This document shows, in pieces, positions 8,196 to 18,028 of a DNA stretch of 64,000 nt. The notes under the pieces are model-generated. The model saw nothing but the letters and a program-made list of their open reading frames with translations, had not been told where the DNA came from and made no database searches. Each line of letters begins with the position of its first letter. Position 1 is the first letter of the stretch. Origin of the DNA: Jiangella alba (GTDB lineage Bacteria; Actinomycetota; Actinomycetes; Jiangellales; Jiangellaceae); NCBI RefSeq assembly GCF_900106035.1, contig NZ_FNUC01000003.1, forward strand, positions 1,598,501 through 1,662,500. Reading direction: 5' to 3'. A program made the translations under genes and the position numbers.

Positions 8196-9557
8196 GTGAA
8201 CTCCCCGGAGGACCTTGCGCTGTACACCGAGCTGACTGAGGCGGTCGGCGCGCTGCCGGCCGGCCAGCAGCCCGAGTGGCCCGACCCCGCCGCCGTCCAC
8301 GACGCCGTCGCGCAGCTGCGCGCCATGCCGCCGCTGGTGTTCGCCGGCGAGTGCGACGTGCTGCGCGAGCGGCTGGCCGCCGTGTCCCGCGGCGAGGCGT
8401 TCGTCCTGCAGGGCGGCGACTGCGCCGAGACCTTCGCCGGGGTCAGCGCCGACAACGTGCGCAACAAGCTCAAGACGCTCCTGCAGATGGCGGTCGTGCT
8501 CACCTACGCCGCCAGCGTCCCGGTCGTGAAGATCGCCCGGCTGGCCGGCCAGTACGCGAAGCCGCGGTCGAAGTCCACCGAGACCCGCGACGGCGTCACG
8601 CTGCCCGCCTTCCGCGGCGACATCGTCAACGACTTCGAGTTCACGCCCGGCGCGCGGGTGCCCGACCCGCACCGCATGGTGCGCGCCTACCACGCGTCGT
8701 CGGCCACGCTGAACCTCACCCGCGCGTTCGTCGGCGGCGGGTTCGCCGACCTCCACCAGGTGCACGCCTGGAACACCGACTTCGTCCGCACGTCGCCGGC
8801 CGGGCAGCGCTACGAGCGACTCGCGCGGCGGCTCGACCAGGCGCTGAAGTTCATGCGCGCCATCGAGATCGACACCGACCAGCTGCGCACCGTCGAGCTG
8901 TACTCCAGCCACGAGGCGCTGCTGCTCGACTACGAGCTGGCGCTGACCCGCGTCGACTCCCGCACCGGCGCGCCCTACGACGTGTCCGGCCACTACGTGT
9001 GGATCGGCGAGCGGACCCGCCAGCTCGACGGCGCCCACCTGGAGTTCGCGGCGCGCATCCGCAACCCCATCGGCGTCAAGGTCGGCCCCACCACCACGCC
9101 CGACCAGCTGCTGGCGCTGGCCGAGAAGCTCGACCCGCAGCGCGAGCCGGGCCGCCTGACGTTCGTCACCCGCATGGGCGCCGGGAAGATCCGCGAGGCG
9201 CTGCCGGCGCTGGTCCAGAAGGCGGCAGCCGACGGCCTGGTCGCGTCCTGGATCTGCGACCCGATGCACGGCAACACCTACGAGGCCGCCAGCGGCCACA
9301 AGACCCGCCGCTTCGACGACGTCGTCGACGAAGTGCGCGGCTTCTTCGAAGTGCACCGTGCGCTGGGCACCCACCCCGGCGGCATCCACGTCGAGCTCAC
9401 CGGCGACGACGTCACCGAGTGCGTCGGCGGCGGCGACCCCATCGCCGAGGACGGCCTGGGCAGCCGCTACGAGACCGTCTGCGACCCGCGGCTCAACCGC
9501 ACGCAGTCGCTGGAGCTGGCCTTCCTCGTCGCGGAGCTGCTCGAGTCCTCGAACTAG
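8196..9557 (+). CDS. aroG: class II 3-deoxy-7-phosphoheptulonate synthase
   Basis: A 453-residue class II (plant/mycobacterial type) DAHP synthase, the first step of aromatic amino acid synthesis from phosphoenolpyruvate and erythrose 4-phosphate. Seen motifs include GGDCAETFAG with the metal-ligand Cys, RMGAGKIR, WICDPMHGNT (metal His), GIHVELTGDDVTECVGG and the CDPRLNRTQSLELAF C-terminus. I chose the GTG at 8196 because it gives family length, aligns with homologues and sits behind a leaderless -10. A second, unrelated DAHP synthase lies at 20443-21498. The stop codon overlaps the convergent glyoxalase-fold gene by four bases (CTAG). Confidence 0.95.
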   Translation: MNSPEDLALYTELTEAVGALPAGQQPEWPDPAAVHDAVAQLRAMPPLVFAGECDVLRERLAAVSRGEAFVLQGGDCAETFAGVSADNVRNKLKTLLQMAVVLTYAASVPVVKIARLAGQYAKPRSKSTETRDGVTLPAFRGDIVNDFEFTPGARVPDPHRMVRAYHASSATLNLTRAFVGGGFADLHQVHAWNTDFVRTSPAGQRYERLARRLDQALKFMRAIEIDTDQLRTVELYSSHEALLLDYELALTRVDSRTGAPYDVSGHYVWIGERTRQLDGAHLEFAARIRNPIGVKVGPTTTPDQLLALAEKLDPQREPGRLTFVTRMGAGKIREALPALVQKAAADGLVASWICDPMHGNTYEAASGHKTRRFDDVVDEVRGFFEVHRALGTHPGGIHVELTGDDVTECVGGGDPIAEDGLGSRYETVCDPRLNRTQSLELAFLVAELLESSN

Positions 9558-10147
9558 GACTCCCACCGGAACCCGTCGGGGTCGGTGAAGGCGCCGTCCG
9601 CACCGCCGATGACGACGCCGTGCGCGTCGGAGCCGTCCGGGTCGACGCCGGCGACCTTGGCCAGCGACTTGCGCCGGTTGAGGGTCAGCGTGACGGCGCC
9701 GGTGTCGAACTCGACGTACTTGCGGCCGAAGCTCTTCGCGACGGTGAAGCCGTGGTCCGCGTAGAACTGCCGGCTCGCGGCCACGTCGTCGACGCCCAGC
9801 TGGAGCACGACGTCGTCGACCTGCCGGGTGGCCGGGCCGGTGTCCTTCTTCGACGACGACGCGAACGTCACGATCGTCCCGTCCGGGGCCGTCACGACCC
9901 CGCCGTAGCCCCACAGCGACTTCGAGGCGGGCTTCAGCACGGTGGCGCCGGCTTCGACGGCGGCGGCGACGAGCGCGTCGACGGTGCTCGGCTGGGACGC
10001 GACGAGCGACAGCGTGAACCCGCTGAAGCCGGTCGCCGGCGCGCCGGACCGGACCCGGACCCGCTCTTCCAGGCCGAGTGACGCGTAGAAGCCGGCGGCG
10101 GCCGCGGGGTCGGCCACCTCGAGGGTGACGTGGTCGATGGTGGTCAT
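9554..10147 (-). CDS. VOC (glyoxalase-fold) protein, two domains
   Basis: A 197-residue protein with two vicinal-oxygen-chelate modules: TIDHVTLEVADPAAAAGFYASLGL at the start and DVVLQLGVDDVAASRQFYADHGF in the middle, ending in FTDPDGFRWE. The family includes glyoxalases, dioxygenases and antibiotic-binding proteins, and the substrate cannot be deduced. It follows a second VOC gene with a 33-bp gap and the same strand, so the two likely form an operon. ATG start. Confidence 0.8.
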   Translation of the reverse strand: MTTIDHVTLEVADPAAAAGFYASLGLEERVRVRSGAPATGFSGFTLSLVASQPSTVDALVAAAVEAGATVLKPASKSLWGYGGVVTAPDGTIVTFASSSKKDTGPATRQVDDVVLQLGVDDVAASRQFYADHGFTVAKSFGRKYVEFDTGAVTLTLNRRKSLAKVAGVDPDGSDAHGVVIGGADGAFTDPDGFRWES

Positions 10148-10180
10148 GATGGGTTTCCTTCGGTTGTGGGGTTCGGGTGG

Positions 10181-10522
10181 TCAGCGCTGGAGGAAGCCGA
10201 GCAGATTGCCGCTGGCGTCCTCGACGACGGCGGCCAGCTGCCCGGCGCCGACGTCCTTGACGTCCTGACGGACGCGCCAGCCGGCCTCGACCGCCCGGCG
10301 CAGGGCCGCGGCGGCGTCGGCCACGTGGCAGTAGCCGACGGGGCCGGTCATGCCGTGGCCGTGGCCGTTCGGGTCCAGCCCGATCTCCTGGTCGCCGACC
10401 CGGAACCCGACGTAGTAGGGCTCGTCGGCGTAGGGCGGCACGCCCAGGACGCTCCCGTAGAGCGCCCGGGCTCGGCCCAGGTCGCGGACCGGGACGATGA
10501 TGGTCTTGATGCCGTGGCTCAC
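10181..10522 (-). CDS. VOC (glyoxalase-fold) protein, single domain
   Basis: A 113-residue vicinal-oxygen-chelate protein: GIKTIIVPVRDLGRARALYGSVLG opens the fold and VVEDASGNLLGFLQ closes it, with a DPNGHGHGMTGPVGYCHV middle. The GTG at 10522 has a GAGG site six bases upstream; longer in-frame extension overlaps the divergent regulator and looks unreal. It precedes the two-domain VOC gene in a probable operon and is divergent from the LuxR-ATPase gene, so that regulator may control it. Substrate unknown. Confidence 0.78.
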   Translation of the reverse strand: MSHGIKTIIVPVRDLGRARALYGSVLGVPPYADEPYYVGFRVGDQEIGLDPNGHGHGMTGPVGYCHVADAAAALRRAVEAGWRVRQDVKDVGAGQLAAVVEDASGNLLGFLQR

Positions 10523-10637
10523 GGCTGCCTCCTCGGTGGATCGGGCCTGCCGAACCAGCCTCCCGCCGGGCCGGGTGCGCTCGCATCCGTGCCGAGCACG
10601 GGTCTGGTCACGGAGCCCGTACGGAATACTGGGCGAG

Positions 10638-13418
10638 GTGTCGAAGCAGGCGGCCACCACGGCCATCTCGGCGCGCGAGGCCGAGGTCCTGGCGCTGGTC
10701 GGCGACCACCGCAGCAACGCCGAGATCGCCGCGCAGCTGGTCATCTCGGTGCGCACGGTCGAGACCCACGTGTCGTCGCTGCTGCGCAAGCTCGGGGCGC
10801 CCGACCGCCGGGCGCTGGCCGCGCTCGCGGCCGAGGCCGCCCACGCCGAGCGGACCAGCCAGGCGCTGGCCGGGCTCCCGGCGCCGCTGAACCCGTTCAT
10901 CGGCCGCGACGAGGAACGCCGTGAGCTGCGCGCGGCCGTCGGCGCGCACCGTCAGGTCAGCGCCGTCGGACCGGGCGGCGTCGGCAAGACCCGGCTGGCG
11001 CTGGCCGTCGCAGCCGGCCTCGCCGCCGACTTCGCCGACGGCGTGTGGTTCGTCGACCTCGTGCCGGTCACCGATCCCGCGATGGTCGGCTCCGCCGTGG
11101 CGGCCGCCCTCGGCGTCGGCGAGCAGCAGGGCCGCGGCATCGACGATTCGGTGACGGCCGCCCTGGCCGACCGGCGCGCCCTGCTGGTGCTGGACAACTG
11201 CGAGCACCTGCCCGGCGGCGTGGCCCCGTTCGTCGAACGGCTACTGGCGCGCTGCCCGTCGGTGCACGTGCTGACCACCAGCCGGGCCCGGCTCTCGGTG
11301 CCGTTCGAACGCGTCTACTCGGTGCCGCCGCTGTCGCTGGACGGCGACTCCGACGCCGTCGCCCTGTTCGCCGACCGTGCCGCGGCCGTGGGCTGGACCG
11401 TCGAGGCTGCGGACCTGGACCAGGTCGCCGACGTGTGCCGCAAGCTCGACGGGGTGGCGCTGGCCATCGAGCTGGCCGCCGCCCGCCTGCCCGCGCTGGG
11501 GTTCGACGGGCTGGCCGCGGGGCTCTCCGATCACCTGCGGCTGCTGGTCGGCGGCTACCGGGCCGACGACCGGCACCGTTCGGTGCGGGCCGTGCTGGAC
11601 TGGAGCCAGGCGCTGCTGGCCGAGCCCGACCTCGCGTTGCTGCGGCGGGTCTCGGTGTTCGTCGCACCGTTCACCGCCGCGGCCGCCGAGACTGTGGCCG
11701 GGTTCGCTCCGCTCGAGGCCGGCGAGGTCGTCGACGGGCTGGCCCGGCTGGCCGACCAGCACCTGCTGAGCGTCACGGCGTCGGCCGGGGCCACCCGGTA
11801 CCGGACGGCGGAGACCATCCGCCAGTACGGCGCCGAACGGCTCGCCGCGTCCGGCGACGAGGACGCCACCCGGACCCGGCAGCTGCGCTGGTGCCTGGCC
11901 GTGGCCGGGGAGTTGGCCGCCGACCCGGCGCCGCTGACCGGTGACTGGCGGGCCCGGTTCGACGCGGTCGCCGACGACCTGCGCGCCACCCTCGGCTGGG
12001 CGGCGCGGGACGCCGGACCGCGGGCCGGCGCGCACCCGCTGGCCCTGCTGCTGGCCCGGCTGGCCTTCACCCGCAACCTGCTCGGCGAGTCCCAGCTGCG
12101 CTACGAGCAGGCGGCGGCGCTCGCCGACGACCCGGCCGCGCTGCGATCGGCCGCGAGTGTCGCCGCGTGCCGGGCGCTCGGCGACGACACCTACCGTCTC
12201 TGGCAGGCCGCCGGCGACGCCGCGCTCGCCGCCGGCGACTCGGCGGCCGCGGCCCGTGACCTCGCCACGGCCGCCACCACGTCGTACCGGAAGGCCGCGA
12301 CGTTCGCCCGGCGGCCCGCGCGCGACGAGCCGGCCGCGCTGCTCGTTCGGGCCCGCGAGCTGGCCGGCGACGACCCCGCCGCGCTGGCCGCCGTGGCCCT
12401 GGCCGAGTGCGACGCGCTCGGCTACGCGTTCTTCGCCGAACGGGACCGGCCCGCGCCGTCGGCCGCCGAGCTGACCGCGCTGGCCGAACGCGCGGTCGAG
12501 CTGGCCCGCCGGCTCGGCGACCCGCTGGCCGAGAGCGCCGCCCTGCAGGCGCTGACCGCCGCGCAGCGCCGGGCCGGCGACACCGTCGCCGCCGCGGCCA
12601 CCGCTGACCGCCGCGTCGCCCGGCTCGACGCGGTCCCGGTCACGCCCGCCGCCACCGACGAGCTGATCGACGCGCTCCAGATCGCCACGGCGACCAGCAT
12701 CGGCGTCGGCGACCTGCCGGCGGCGCGACGGCAAGGGCGGCAGCTGCGCGACCTGCCGCCGCTGGCCGAGACCGGCCACGTCGCCACGTCCCGGCTGATC
12801 ATGGCCGACGCCCTCGCCGGCCACGGCACTGACGTCATCGCCGCGGCCGGCCGGTTCCTCGACGGCTGGACCCGGGCCGGCCGGCCACCGGGCCGCGGCT
12901 TCGGGCCGGTCGCCGCGGGCGTGGCGATGATCCACGGGCTGCGCGGCGACGCCGCCGCCCGGGCCGAGTGGCTGGCCGTCCTCGACCAGCTGGGCGTGAC
13001 CGCCGAGGACCGGGCCGGCTACAGCCCCGTCTTCGACGCGATCGTCCTGCTGCACGACGGCCGGGCCGGCGCCGCGTTCGACCTGCTCGACCCCGGCGAC
13101 GGGGAGCCGGGCCCGTGGCGCACCGGGATCCTGCTGCACTGGCACGCCGCGCTGGCCGCCGAGGCAGCGGTGCTGGCCGGCCGGGCCGACGCCGCCGGCC
13201 GGCTGGCCGCCGCCCGCCCCGTCGTCGACGGCAATCCGGTCGCCGGCGCGCTGCTGGACCGCGCCGCCGCCCTCGTCGACGACGACCCCGAGCGCCTGCT
13301 CGCCACCGCCGCCGCATTCGAGGCGGCTGGCTGCCCCTACCAGCAGGCCAGGACGCTCCTCCTCGCCGGCGCGGCGCCGGCCGGGGACGCCGTCCTGGCC
13401 GAGCTCGGCCTCGCCTAA
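10638..13418 (+). CDS. LuxR-type regulator with ATPase (NB-ARC/STAND) and TPR-like region
   Basis: A 926-residue signal-transducing ATPase regulator. A LuxR helix-turn-helix (SAREAEVLALVGDHRSNAEI followed by VRTVETHVSSLLRKLG) occupies residues about 5-70, an unusual N-terminal position, since LAL and MalT proteins carry it at the C-terminus. Then follow a Walker A motif GPGGVGKT at 111-118, Walker B LLVLDNCEHL at about 182-190, and an alpha-helical repeat half rich in Ala/Leu/Arg. The GTG at 10638 is preceded by an AATACT -10-like element, suggesting a leaderless message. It is divergent to the VOC pair. The ligand sensed by the helical half is unknown. Confidence 0.85.
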   Translation: MSKQAATTAISAREAEVLALVGDHRSNAEIAAQLVISVRTVETHVSSLLRKLGAPDRRALAALAAEAAHAERTSQALAGLPAPLNPFIGRDEERRELRAAVGAHRQVSAVGPGGVGKTRLALAVAAGLAADFADGVWFVDLVPVTDPAMVGSAVAAALGVGEQQGRGIDDSVTAALADRRALLVLDNCEHLPGGVAPFVERLLARCPSVHVLTTSRARLSVPFERVYSVPPLSLDGDSDAVALFADRAAAVGWTVEAADLDQVADVCRKLDGVALAIELAAARLPALGFDGLAAGLSDHLRLLVGGYRADDRHRSVRAVLDWSQALLAEPDLALLRRVSVFVAPFTAAAAETVAGFAPLEAGEVVDGLARLADQHLLSVTASAGATRYRTAETIRQYGAERLAASGDEDATRTRQLRWCLAVAGELAADPAPLTGDWRARFDAVADDLRATLGWAARDAGPRAGAHPLALLLARLAFTRNLLGESQLRYEQAAALADDPAALRSAASVAACRALGDDTYRLWQAAGDAALAAGDSAAAARDLATAATTSYRKAATFARRPARDEPAALLVRARELAGDDPAALAAVALAECDALGYAFFAERDRPAPSAAELTALAERAVELARRLGDPLAESAALQALTAAQRRAGDTVAAAATADRRVARLDAVPVTPAATDELIDALQIATATSIGVGDLPAARRQGRQLRDLPPLAETGHVATSRLIMADALAGHGTDVIAAAGRFLDGWTRAGRPPGRGFGPVAAGVAMIHGLRGDAAARAEWLAVLDQLGVTAEDRAGYSPVFDAIVLLHDGRAGAAFDLLDPGDGEPGPWRTGILLHWHAALAAEAAVLAGRADAAGRLAAARPVVDGNPVAGALLDRAAALVDDDPERLLATAAAFEAAGCPYQQARTLLLAGAAPAGDAVLAELGLA

Positions 13419-13930
13419 ACGGCGGCCAGGGCGCCGGCCGTCGCGGCCAGGACGGGGCCGTGGCCGGTGGCCCAGCGCTCGGCCAGCGCCAGCAGGTCCG
13501 GCAGCTCCCGCTCCTCCACCACGAACGACGGCACCGGCAGGGTGGCGCCCAGCTCGGCGAGGACGGGGCGCAGCTGCAGGTCGGCGACGAACCGGTGGGT
13601 CGGCGCGGCGGCCACTGTCACGGGCACGGCGACGGTCCCGCGCAGCGCGCCGCCGGGCAGCCGGTCGAGGAACGCCTTGAGCAGCCCGGTGTAGCTGGCC
13701 TTGTACGTCGGTGTGGCCACGACCAGCACCGACGCCTCGGCCGCCACGGCGAGCGCCGACTCTCCGTCGGACGCCAGGTCGCCCAGCCACTGCCCGCCGA
13801 ACCCGGCCAGGTCGAAGACCGGGCCCTCCGGCAGGCCGGCACGGGCGGCGACGGCCGACGACAGCGCCGTCGCCACCCCCAGCGTGCGCGACCCCGGCCG
13901 CGGGTTGCCGACCACTGTCACGATGCTCAT
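13415..13930 (-). CDS. NAD(P)H-dependent FMN reductase (flavodoxin-like)
   Basis: A 171-residue flavodoxin-fold reductase: [18 protein letters not shown] at the N-terminus is the FMN phosphate loop and [21 protein letters not shown] is the family signature. Such proteins (SsuE/MsuE type) supply reduced FMN to sulfonate monooxygenases. It is the last gene of the sulfur operon, overlapping cysA by four bases (ATGA), which supports a sulfur role. No monooxygenase is present nearby, so its partner must be elsewhere, or the enzyme does another reduction. Confidence 0.85.
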   Translation of the reverse strand: MSIVTVVGNPRPGSRTLGVATALSSAVAARAGLPEGPVFDLAGFGGQWLGDLASDGESALAVAAEASVLVVATPTYKASYTGLLKAFLDRLPGGALRGTVAVPVTVAAAPTHRFVADLQLRPVLAELGATLPVPSFVVEERELPDLLALAERWATGHGPVLAATAGALAAV

Positions 13931-14928
13931 CTCGCGGGAACCTCCAGACCCGATCGAACGACAGAACCCCGCACCGGCACGACGGGCGCACCGGGCACCA
14001 CCCGCACGGACACCGTCGCGCCGACGCCGATGCCCAGGCGCAGGAACTCGGTGCGGGTCAGGGTGGCCAGCACGACCTGGTCGCCGGTGCTGATCTCGAC
14101 CCGCACCTCGAAGCCGACCCGCACCACTCGCGCGACCCGCCCGGCGACCGCGTCCGGGTCGTCCGCGCCCGGCGCCAGTGCGACGTCGTGCGGACGGACC
14201 AGCAGGTCGCCCAGCTGCGTCACCGGCCCGAGGAAGCGCATGACGAAGTCGTTGGCCGGCTCGTCGTAGAGCTGGTCGGGGGTGCCGATCTGCTCCACCC
14301 GGCCCTCGTTGACCACGACGATCTCGTCCGCCACCTCCAGCGCCTCCTCCTGGTCGTGCGTGACGAAGACGGTGGTGACGTGCACCTCGTCATGCAGCCG
14401 GCGCAGCCATTCGCGCAGCTCCTTGCGGACCTTCGCGTCCAGCGCGCCGAACGGCTCGTCCAGCAGCAGCACCTTCGGCTCGACGGCGAGCGCGCGGGCC
14501 AGCGCCATGCGCTGGCGCTGGCCGCCGGACAGCTGCGCCGGCAGCCGCTCGGCGAACTGCTCCAGGTGCACCAGCGCCAGCAGCTCGTCCACCCGGCGGC
14601 GGATCTCGTCCTTCGGCCGCTTGCGGATCTCCAGCCCGAACGCGATGTTGCGCCGCACGGTGAGGTGCTTGAACGCGGCGTAGTGCTGGAAGACGAAACC
14701 GACGCCGCGCTTGCGGGCCGGCAGCGCGGTGGCGTCCAGGCCCTCGATGCCGACGGCGCCGGCGTCGGCGTACTCCAGCCCGGCGATGATCCGCAGCAGC
14801 GTCGACTTGCCGCCGCCGGACGGGCCGAGCAGCGCGGTGAGCTGACCGGACGGGATGCTGACGGAGACGTCCTCCAGCGCCACGAAGTCGCCGAAGCGCT
14901 TGGTCACGCCGGTGATCTCGATGCTCAA
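13927..14928 (-). CDS. cysA: sulfate/thiosulfate ABC transporter ATP-binding protein
   Basis: A 333-residue ABC ATPase with Walker A GPSGGGKS (35-42), signature LSGGQ (133-137), Walker B VLLLDEP (153-159) and a C-terminal TOBE-like regulatory domain from about residue 240. The [12 protein letters not shown] and [14 protein letters not shown] segments match CysA. Its TTG start at 14928 is supported by a GGAGGA site and a four-base overlap with the cysW stop (TTGA). It energises sulfate import through CysT and CysW. Confidence 0.92.
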   Translation of the reverse strand: MSIEITGVTKRFGDFVALEDVSVSIPSGQLTALLGPSGGGKSTLLRIIAGLEYADAGAVGIEGLDATALPARKRGVGFVFQHYAAFKHLTVRRNIAFGLEIRKRPKDEIRRRVDELLALVHLEQFAERLPAQLSGGQRQRMALARALAVEPKVLLLDEPFGALDAKVRKELREWLRRLHDEVHVTTVFVTHDQEEALEVADEIVVVNEGRVEQIGTPDQLYDEPANDFVMRFLGPVTQLGDLLVRPHDVALAPGADDPDAVAGRVARVVRVGFEVRVEISTGDQVVLATLTRTEFLRLGIGVGATVSVRVVPGAPVVPVRGSVVRSGLEVPAR

Positions 14929-15737
14929 CGGGGATCCTCCTTCGGCCGGATGACGGACACGACGACGATGCAGGCGACGGCGACCAGCGCGAGCAGGAAC
15001 GCGGTGGCGTAGGCGCCGCCCTGATCGAAGTTCAGGTACTTCTCCTCGACGACGAGCGTGGCGGTGCGGGTCTCGCCGAGGACGTTGCCGGAGACGACCT
15101 TGACAGCGCCGAACTCGCCCAGCGACCGCGCCAGGCTGAGCACCACGCCGTACGTGACGCCCCAGCGGATCGCCGGCAGCGTGATGCGGCGGAACGTCTG
15201 CGCGGCCGTCGCGCCGAGGCTCTGCGCCGCCTGCTCCTGCTCGGTGCCGATCTCCTCGAGGACGGGCACCACCTCGCGGATCACCAGTGGCAACGCGACG
15301 AACGTCGTCGCCAGCACGATGCCCGGCGTGGAGAAGATCACCTGCAGCCCGGCGGACTCCAGCGCCGGCCCGAACCAGCCGGACCGCCCGCCGTAGACCA
15401 GCACCAGTGCCAGCCCGACCACGATCGGCGACACCGACAGAGGCACGTCCAGCAGCGCGTTCAGCAGCCGCTTCCCGGGGAACGCGTAGCGCACGACGAG
15501 CAGCGAGATGCCGACCCCGAACACCGTGTTCAGCACGACCGAGATGACCGCGACGACGACGGTGAGCCGCAGCGCGTGCACGACGTCGGGGTCGTCGACG
15601 ATGCCGCGCAGGTGGTCCAGCCCGCCGTCGAAGGTGTGCTGCGCGACCAGCCACAGCGGCCACGCGACCAGCAGCACCAGGTACGCCGTCACGATGGCGC
15701 GGGCGGCCCACCGGCCGGGCCCGCGGCCCCTACCCAC
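14925..15737 (-). CDS. cysW: sulfate ABC transporter permease CysW
   Basis: A 270-residue permease with about six membrane helices and the EAA loop [21 protein letters not shown] that docks on the ATPase. [12 protein letters not shown] near residue 210 is typical of the CysW/ModB group. GTG start at 15737 overlaps cysT by eight bases. It forms the channel with CysT. Confidence 0.92.
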   Translation of the reverse strand: MGRGRGPGRWAARAIVTAYLVLLVAWPLWLVAQHTFDGGLDHLRGIVDDPDVVHALRLTVVVAVISVVLNTVFGVGISLLVVRYAFPGKRLLNALLDVPLSVSPIVVGLALVLVYGGRSGWFGPALESAGLQVIFSTPGIVLATTFVALPLVIREVVPVLEEIGTEQEQAAQSLGATAAQTFRRITLPAIRWGVTYGVVLSLARSLGEFGAVKVVSGNVLGETRTATLVVEEKYLNFDQGGAYATAFLLALVAVACIVVVSVIRPKEDPR

Positions 15738-16524
15738 GGCGGCCCACCCGGCGCTGGATGACGTCGAGCGCGACGATCACCGCGAACGAGACCGCCAGCA
15801 GCACCGTCGCCACCGCCGCGGCGTTGGCGAGGTTGTCGTTCTCGATGCTGCTGAGGATCCGCACCGACGTCACCTCCGTCTGCATCGGCAGGTTGCCCGA
15901 CAGCAGCACCAGCGAGCCGTACTCGCTGACGCCGCGGGCGAACGAGAGCGCCGCGCCGGCCGCGATGGCCGGGGCCAGCGCCGGCAGGATGATCCGGCGG
16001 AACGTCGTGAGCCTCGACGCGCCCAGCGAGGCCGCCGCCTCCTCGACCTCCCGGTCCAGCTCGGCCAGCACCGGCTGCACCGTCCGGACCACGAACGGCA
16101 GCGTCACGAACAGGAAGGCCAGGAACACCGCGGCCCGGGTGTTCGCGACGTCCAGGCCGAGCGGGCTGTCCGGCCCGTACAGCGACAGCAGCACCAGCCC
16201 GGCGACGATCGTCGGCAGCGCGAACGGCACGTCGATGAGCACCTCGAGCGCGCGCTGCCCGGGGAACCGGTCGCGCACCAGGACCCACGCGATCAGCGTC
16301 CCCATCACCACGTTCACGATGGTGACCAGCAGCGCCGTCCCGACCGTGAGCCGGATCGCCGCGGCCGTCTGCTCGTTCGTCACCGCCCGCCAGAACCCGT
16401 CCCACCCGCCGGCGGCGGCCGTCGCGACGACCGCCGCCAGCGGGATCAGCACCAGCAGGCTGAACCAGAGCAGGGCGACGCCCAGCCCCAGCCCGGACCC
16501 GCGGGTGAGCCGCACTGAGCTCAC
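15730..16524 (-). CDS. cysT: sulfate ABC transporter permease CysT
   Basis: A 264-residue permease with about six membrane helices, the PFALPTIVAGLVLLSLYG segment typical of CysT/CysU, and the EAA loop EEAAASLGASRLTTFRRIILP. The GTG at 16524 overlaps the binding-protein stop by four bases. Forms a heterodimer with CysW. Confidence 0.92.
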   Translation of the reverse strand: MSSVRLTRGSGLGLGVALLWFSLLVLIPLAAVVATAAAGGWDGFWRAVTNEQTAAAIRLTVGTALLVTIVNVVMGTLIAWVLVRDRFPGQRALEVLIDVPFALPTIVAGLVLLSLYGPDSPLGLDVANTRAAVFLAFLFVTLPFVVRTVQPVLAELDREVEEAAASLGASRLTTFRRIILPALAPAIAAGAALSFARGVSEYGSLVLLSGNLPMQTEVTSVRILSSIENDNLANAAAVATVLLAVSFAVIVALDVIQRRVGRRG

Positions 16525-17552
16525 TGCGCCTTCCCGGACTCGGCGATGATCCGGGTGATGATGCCGTTCTCCTCGTCGAAGAACTTGTCGGACAGCGCGC
16601 TCCAGCTCTCGAAGTCGTTCTCGACGGTGAGCAGGTGCGCGGGCGCCGGGAACGGGTCGTCCGGGTCCAGCGCGCCCTCGACGCCGCTGGTGTCGACGCC
16701 GTCGATGATCGGACGGAAGCCCTTCAGCGCGAACTGGCGCTGGCCGGCCTCGCTGAGCACGAAGTCCAGCCATTCCTGCGCCTTCGGGTCGGCGTCGCTG
16801 AGCACCGCGCCCGGGTTCTCGATGAGGAGGGTGGTCTCGGGGATGACCCAGTCCAGCTCCTCGCCGTTCTGGGTGGCGAGGATCGCCTCGTTCTCGTAGG
16901 CCAGCAGCACGTCGCCGGTGCCACCGAGGAAGCTGGTGGTGGCGTCGCGGCCGCTGTTGGGCAGCGCGACGACGTTCGCGAACACCTGGCGGAGGAACTC
17001 CTCGGCCTCGGCGTCGGTGCCGCCGTTCGCCGCGACGTGCCCCCAGGCGGCCAGCGCGTTCCAGCGGGCCGCGCCGGACGACGCCGGGTTCGGCGTGACG
17101 ATCTCGACGCCCGGCTGCACGATGTCGTCCCAGTCCTGGATGTTCTCCGGGTTGCCGGGCCGGACCGCCAGCACGACCACCGACGACGACACCACGCCCT
17201 TCGTCGGGCCGTCGTCCCAGGTCTCGTCCACCAGGCCGGCGTCGACCAGCCGGGTGACGTCGCTGGTGACGGAGAAGTGGACGTAGTCGGCCTCGAGGCC
17301 GGACTCGACCGCCCGGCTCTGGTCGCCGGAGGCGCCGTAAGAGCTGCGGAAGCGCACGCCGGCGCCCTCGTCGGTCTGGCTCCACTCCTCGGCGATCGCG
17401 ACGTTGGCCGCCTCGGGGACCGCGAAGCCCACGATCGACAGCGTCGTCTCCTCGCCCGACGCCGCGTCGGCGTCGTCGCCCCCGCAGGCCGCGAGCACCA
17501 GGCCGCCGGTGAGGACGATCGCGGTCGCCGCTGCTCTGGTTCGGGTGTTCAT
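16521..17552 (-). CDS. sulfate-binding lipoprotein
   Basis: A 343-residue substrate-binding protein of the Sbp/CysP family. It has a lipobox (LVLAACG, lipidated Cys23) and the family landmarks RSSYGASGDQSRAVESGLEADYVHFS, TPNPASSGAARWN and KGFRPI. It captures sulfate or thiosulfate outside the membrane and delivers it to CysTWA. The ATG at 17552 is preceded by GAGGGGC; an upstream in-frame start would add a non-signal stretch. First gene of the tight sbp-cysT-cysW-cysA-FMN reductase series. Confidence 0.93.
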   Translation of the reverse strand: MNTRTRAAATAIVLTGGLVLAACGGDDADAASGEETTLSIVGFAVPEAANVAIAEEWSQTDEGAGVRFRSSYGASGDQSRAVESGLEADYVHFSVTSDVTRLVDAGLVDETWDDGPTKGVVSSSVVVLAVRPGNPENIQDWDDIVQPGVEIVTPNPASSGAARWNALAAWGHVAANGGTDAEAEEFLRQVFANVVALPNSGRDATTSFLGGTGDVLLAYENEAILATQNGEELDWVIPETTLLIENPGAVLSDADPKAQEWLDFVLSEAGQRQFALKGFRPIIDGVDTSGVEGALDPDDPFPAPAHLLTVENDFESWSALSDKFFDEENGIITRIIAESGKAQ

Positions 17553-17579
17553 GAGTGTGGTGCCCCTCGGATCGGTCGG

Positions 17580-17610
17580 ATCATAGTAATCACGGTGGAT
17601 TAGTGGACAA
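17580..17610 (-). promoter_or_regulatory. candidate promoter with internal inverted repeat upstream of sulfate operon
   Basis: Read on the minus strand, TTGTCC (17610-17605) and TATGAT (17585-17580) are separated by 19 bases. The spacer contains the perfect inverted repeat TAATC-N6-GATTA (17587-17602), a plausible repressor or activator site. It would drive the sulfate-binding protein separately from the leader/winged-helix unit. Confidence 0.45.
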
Positions 17611-17654
17611 TAGAGCGAGTCTCGCATGTCGAGCGAGATTTGCCCAGATAGTGG

Positions 17655-17981
17655 TCAGTCCAGCCGGTAGCCGTGGCCGCGGAGCGTGCGGATCCGCCGT
17701 CCGTGCCGGCCGAGCTTCACCCGCAACCGCCTGATGTGGACGTCGACGGTGCGGCTGCCGGCCTGCGTGCCCAGCGGCCAGACCTGGCCGATCAGCTCGG
17801 GCCGGGTGATCGCGCGGCGCTGGTTCTCGATCAGGTAGGCGAGCAGCTCGAACTCGCGGAACGTCAGCGCCACCGCCCACCCGTCGACCACGGCGATCCG
17901 GGCGGCGTGGTCGAGGTGGAACCCCGGCTGCGCGAGGGCGATGGGCGCCTCGCCGGTGTCAGCGGGATGCGACAAGGACAT
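17655..17981 (-). CDS. orphan winged-helix DNA-binding protein (OmpR/PhoB effector domain only)
   Basis: A 108-residue protein consisting almost only of a Trans_reg_C winged helix: LTFREFELLAYLIENQ, then ITRPELIGQVWP, then RTVDVHIRRLRVKLG and IRTLRGHGYRLD. No receiver domain is present, and about 25 residues precede the fold. It lies 47 bp after a cysteine-type leader peptide and about 100 bp before the sulfate transporter genes, same strand. I infer a dedicated regulator of sulfur uptake, without receiver-style phosphorylation. No target site is proven; the inverted repeat at 17587-17602 is a candidate. Confidence 0.82.
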   Translation of the reverse strand: MSLSHPADTGEAPIALAQPGFHLDHAARIAVVDGWAVALTFREFELLAYLIENQRRAITRPELIGQVWPLGTQAGSRTVDVHIRRLRVKLGRHGRRIRTLRGHGYRLD

Positions 17982-18028
17982 GGGTGACTCCCGGGGGATG
18001 GGCCGAACGAGGTGCGGGGGTGCGGGAG

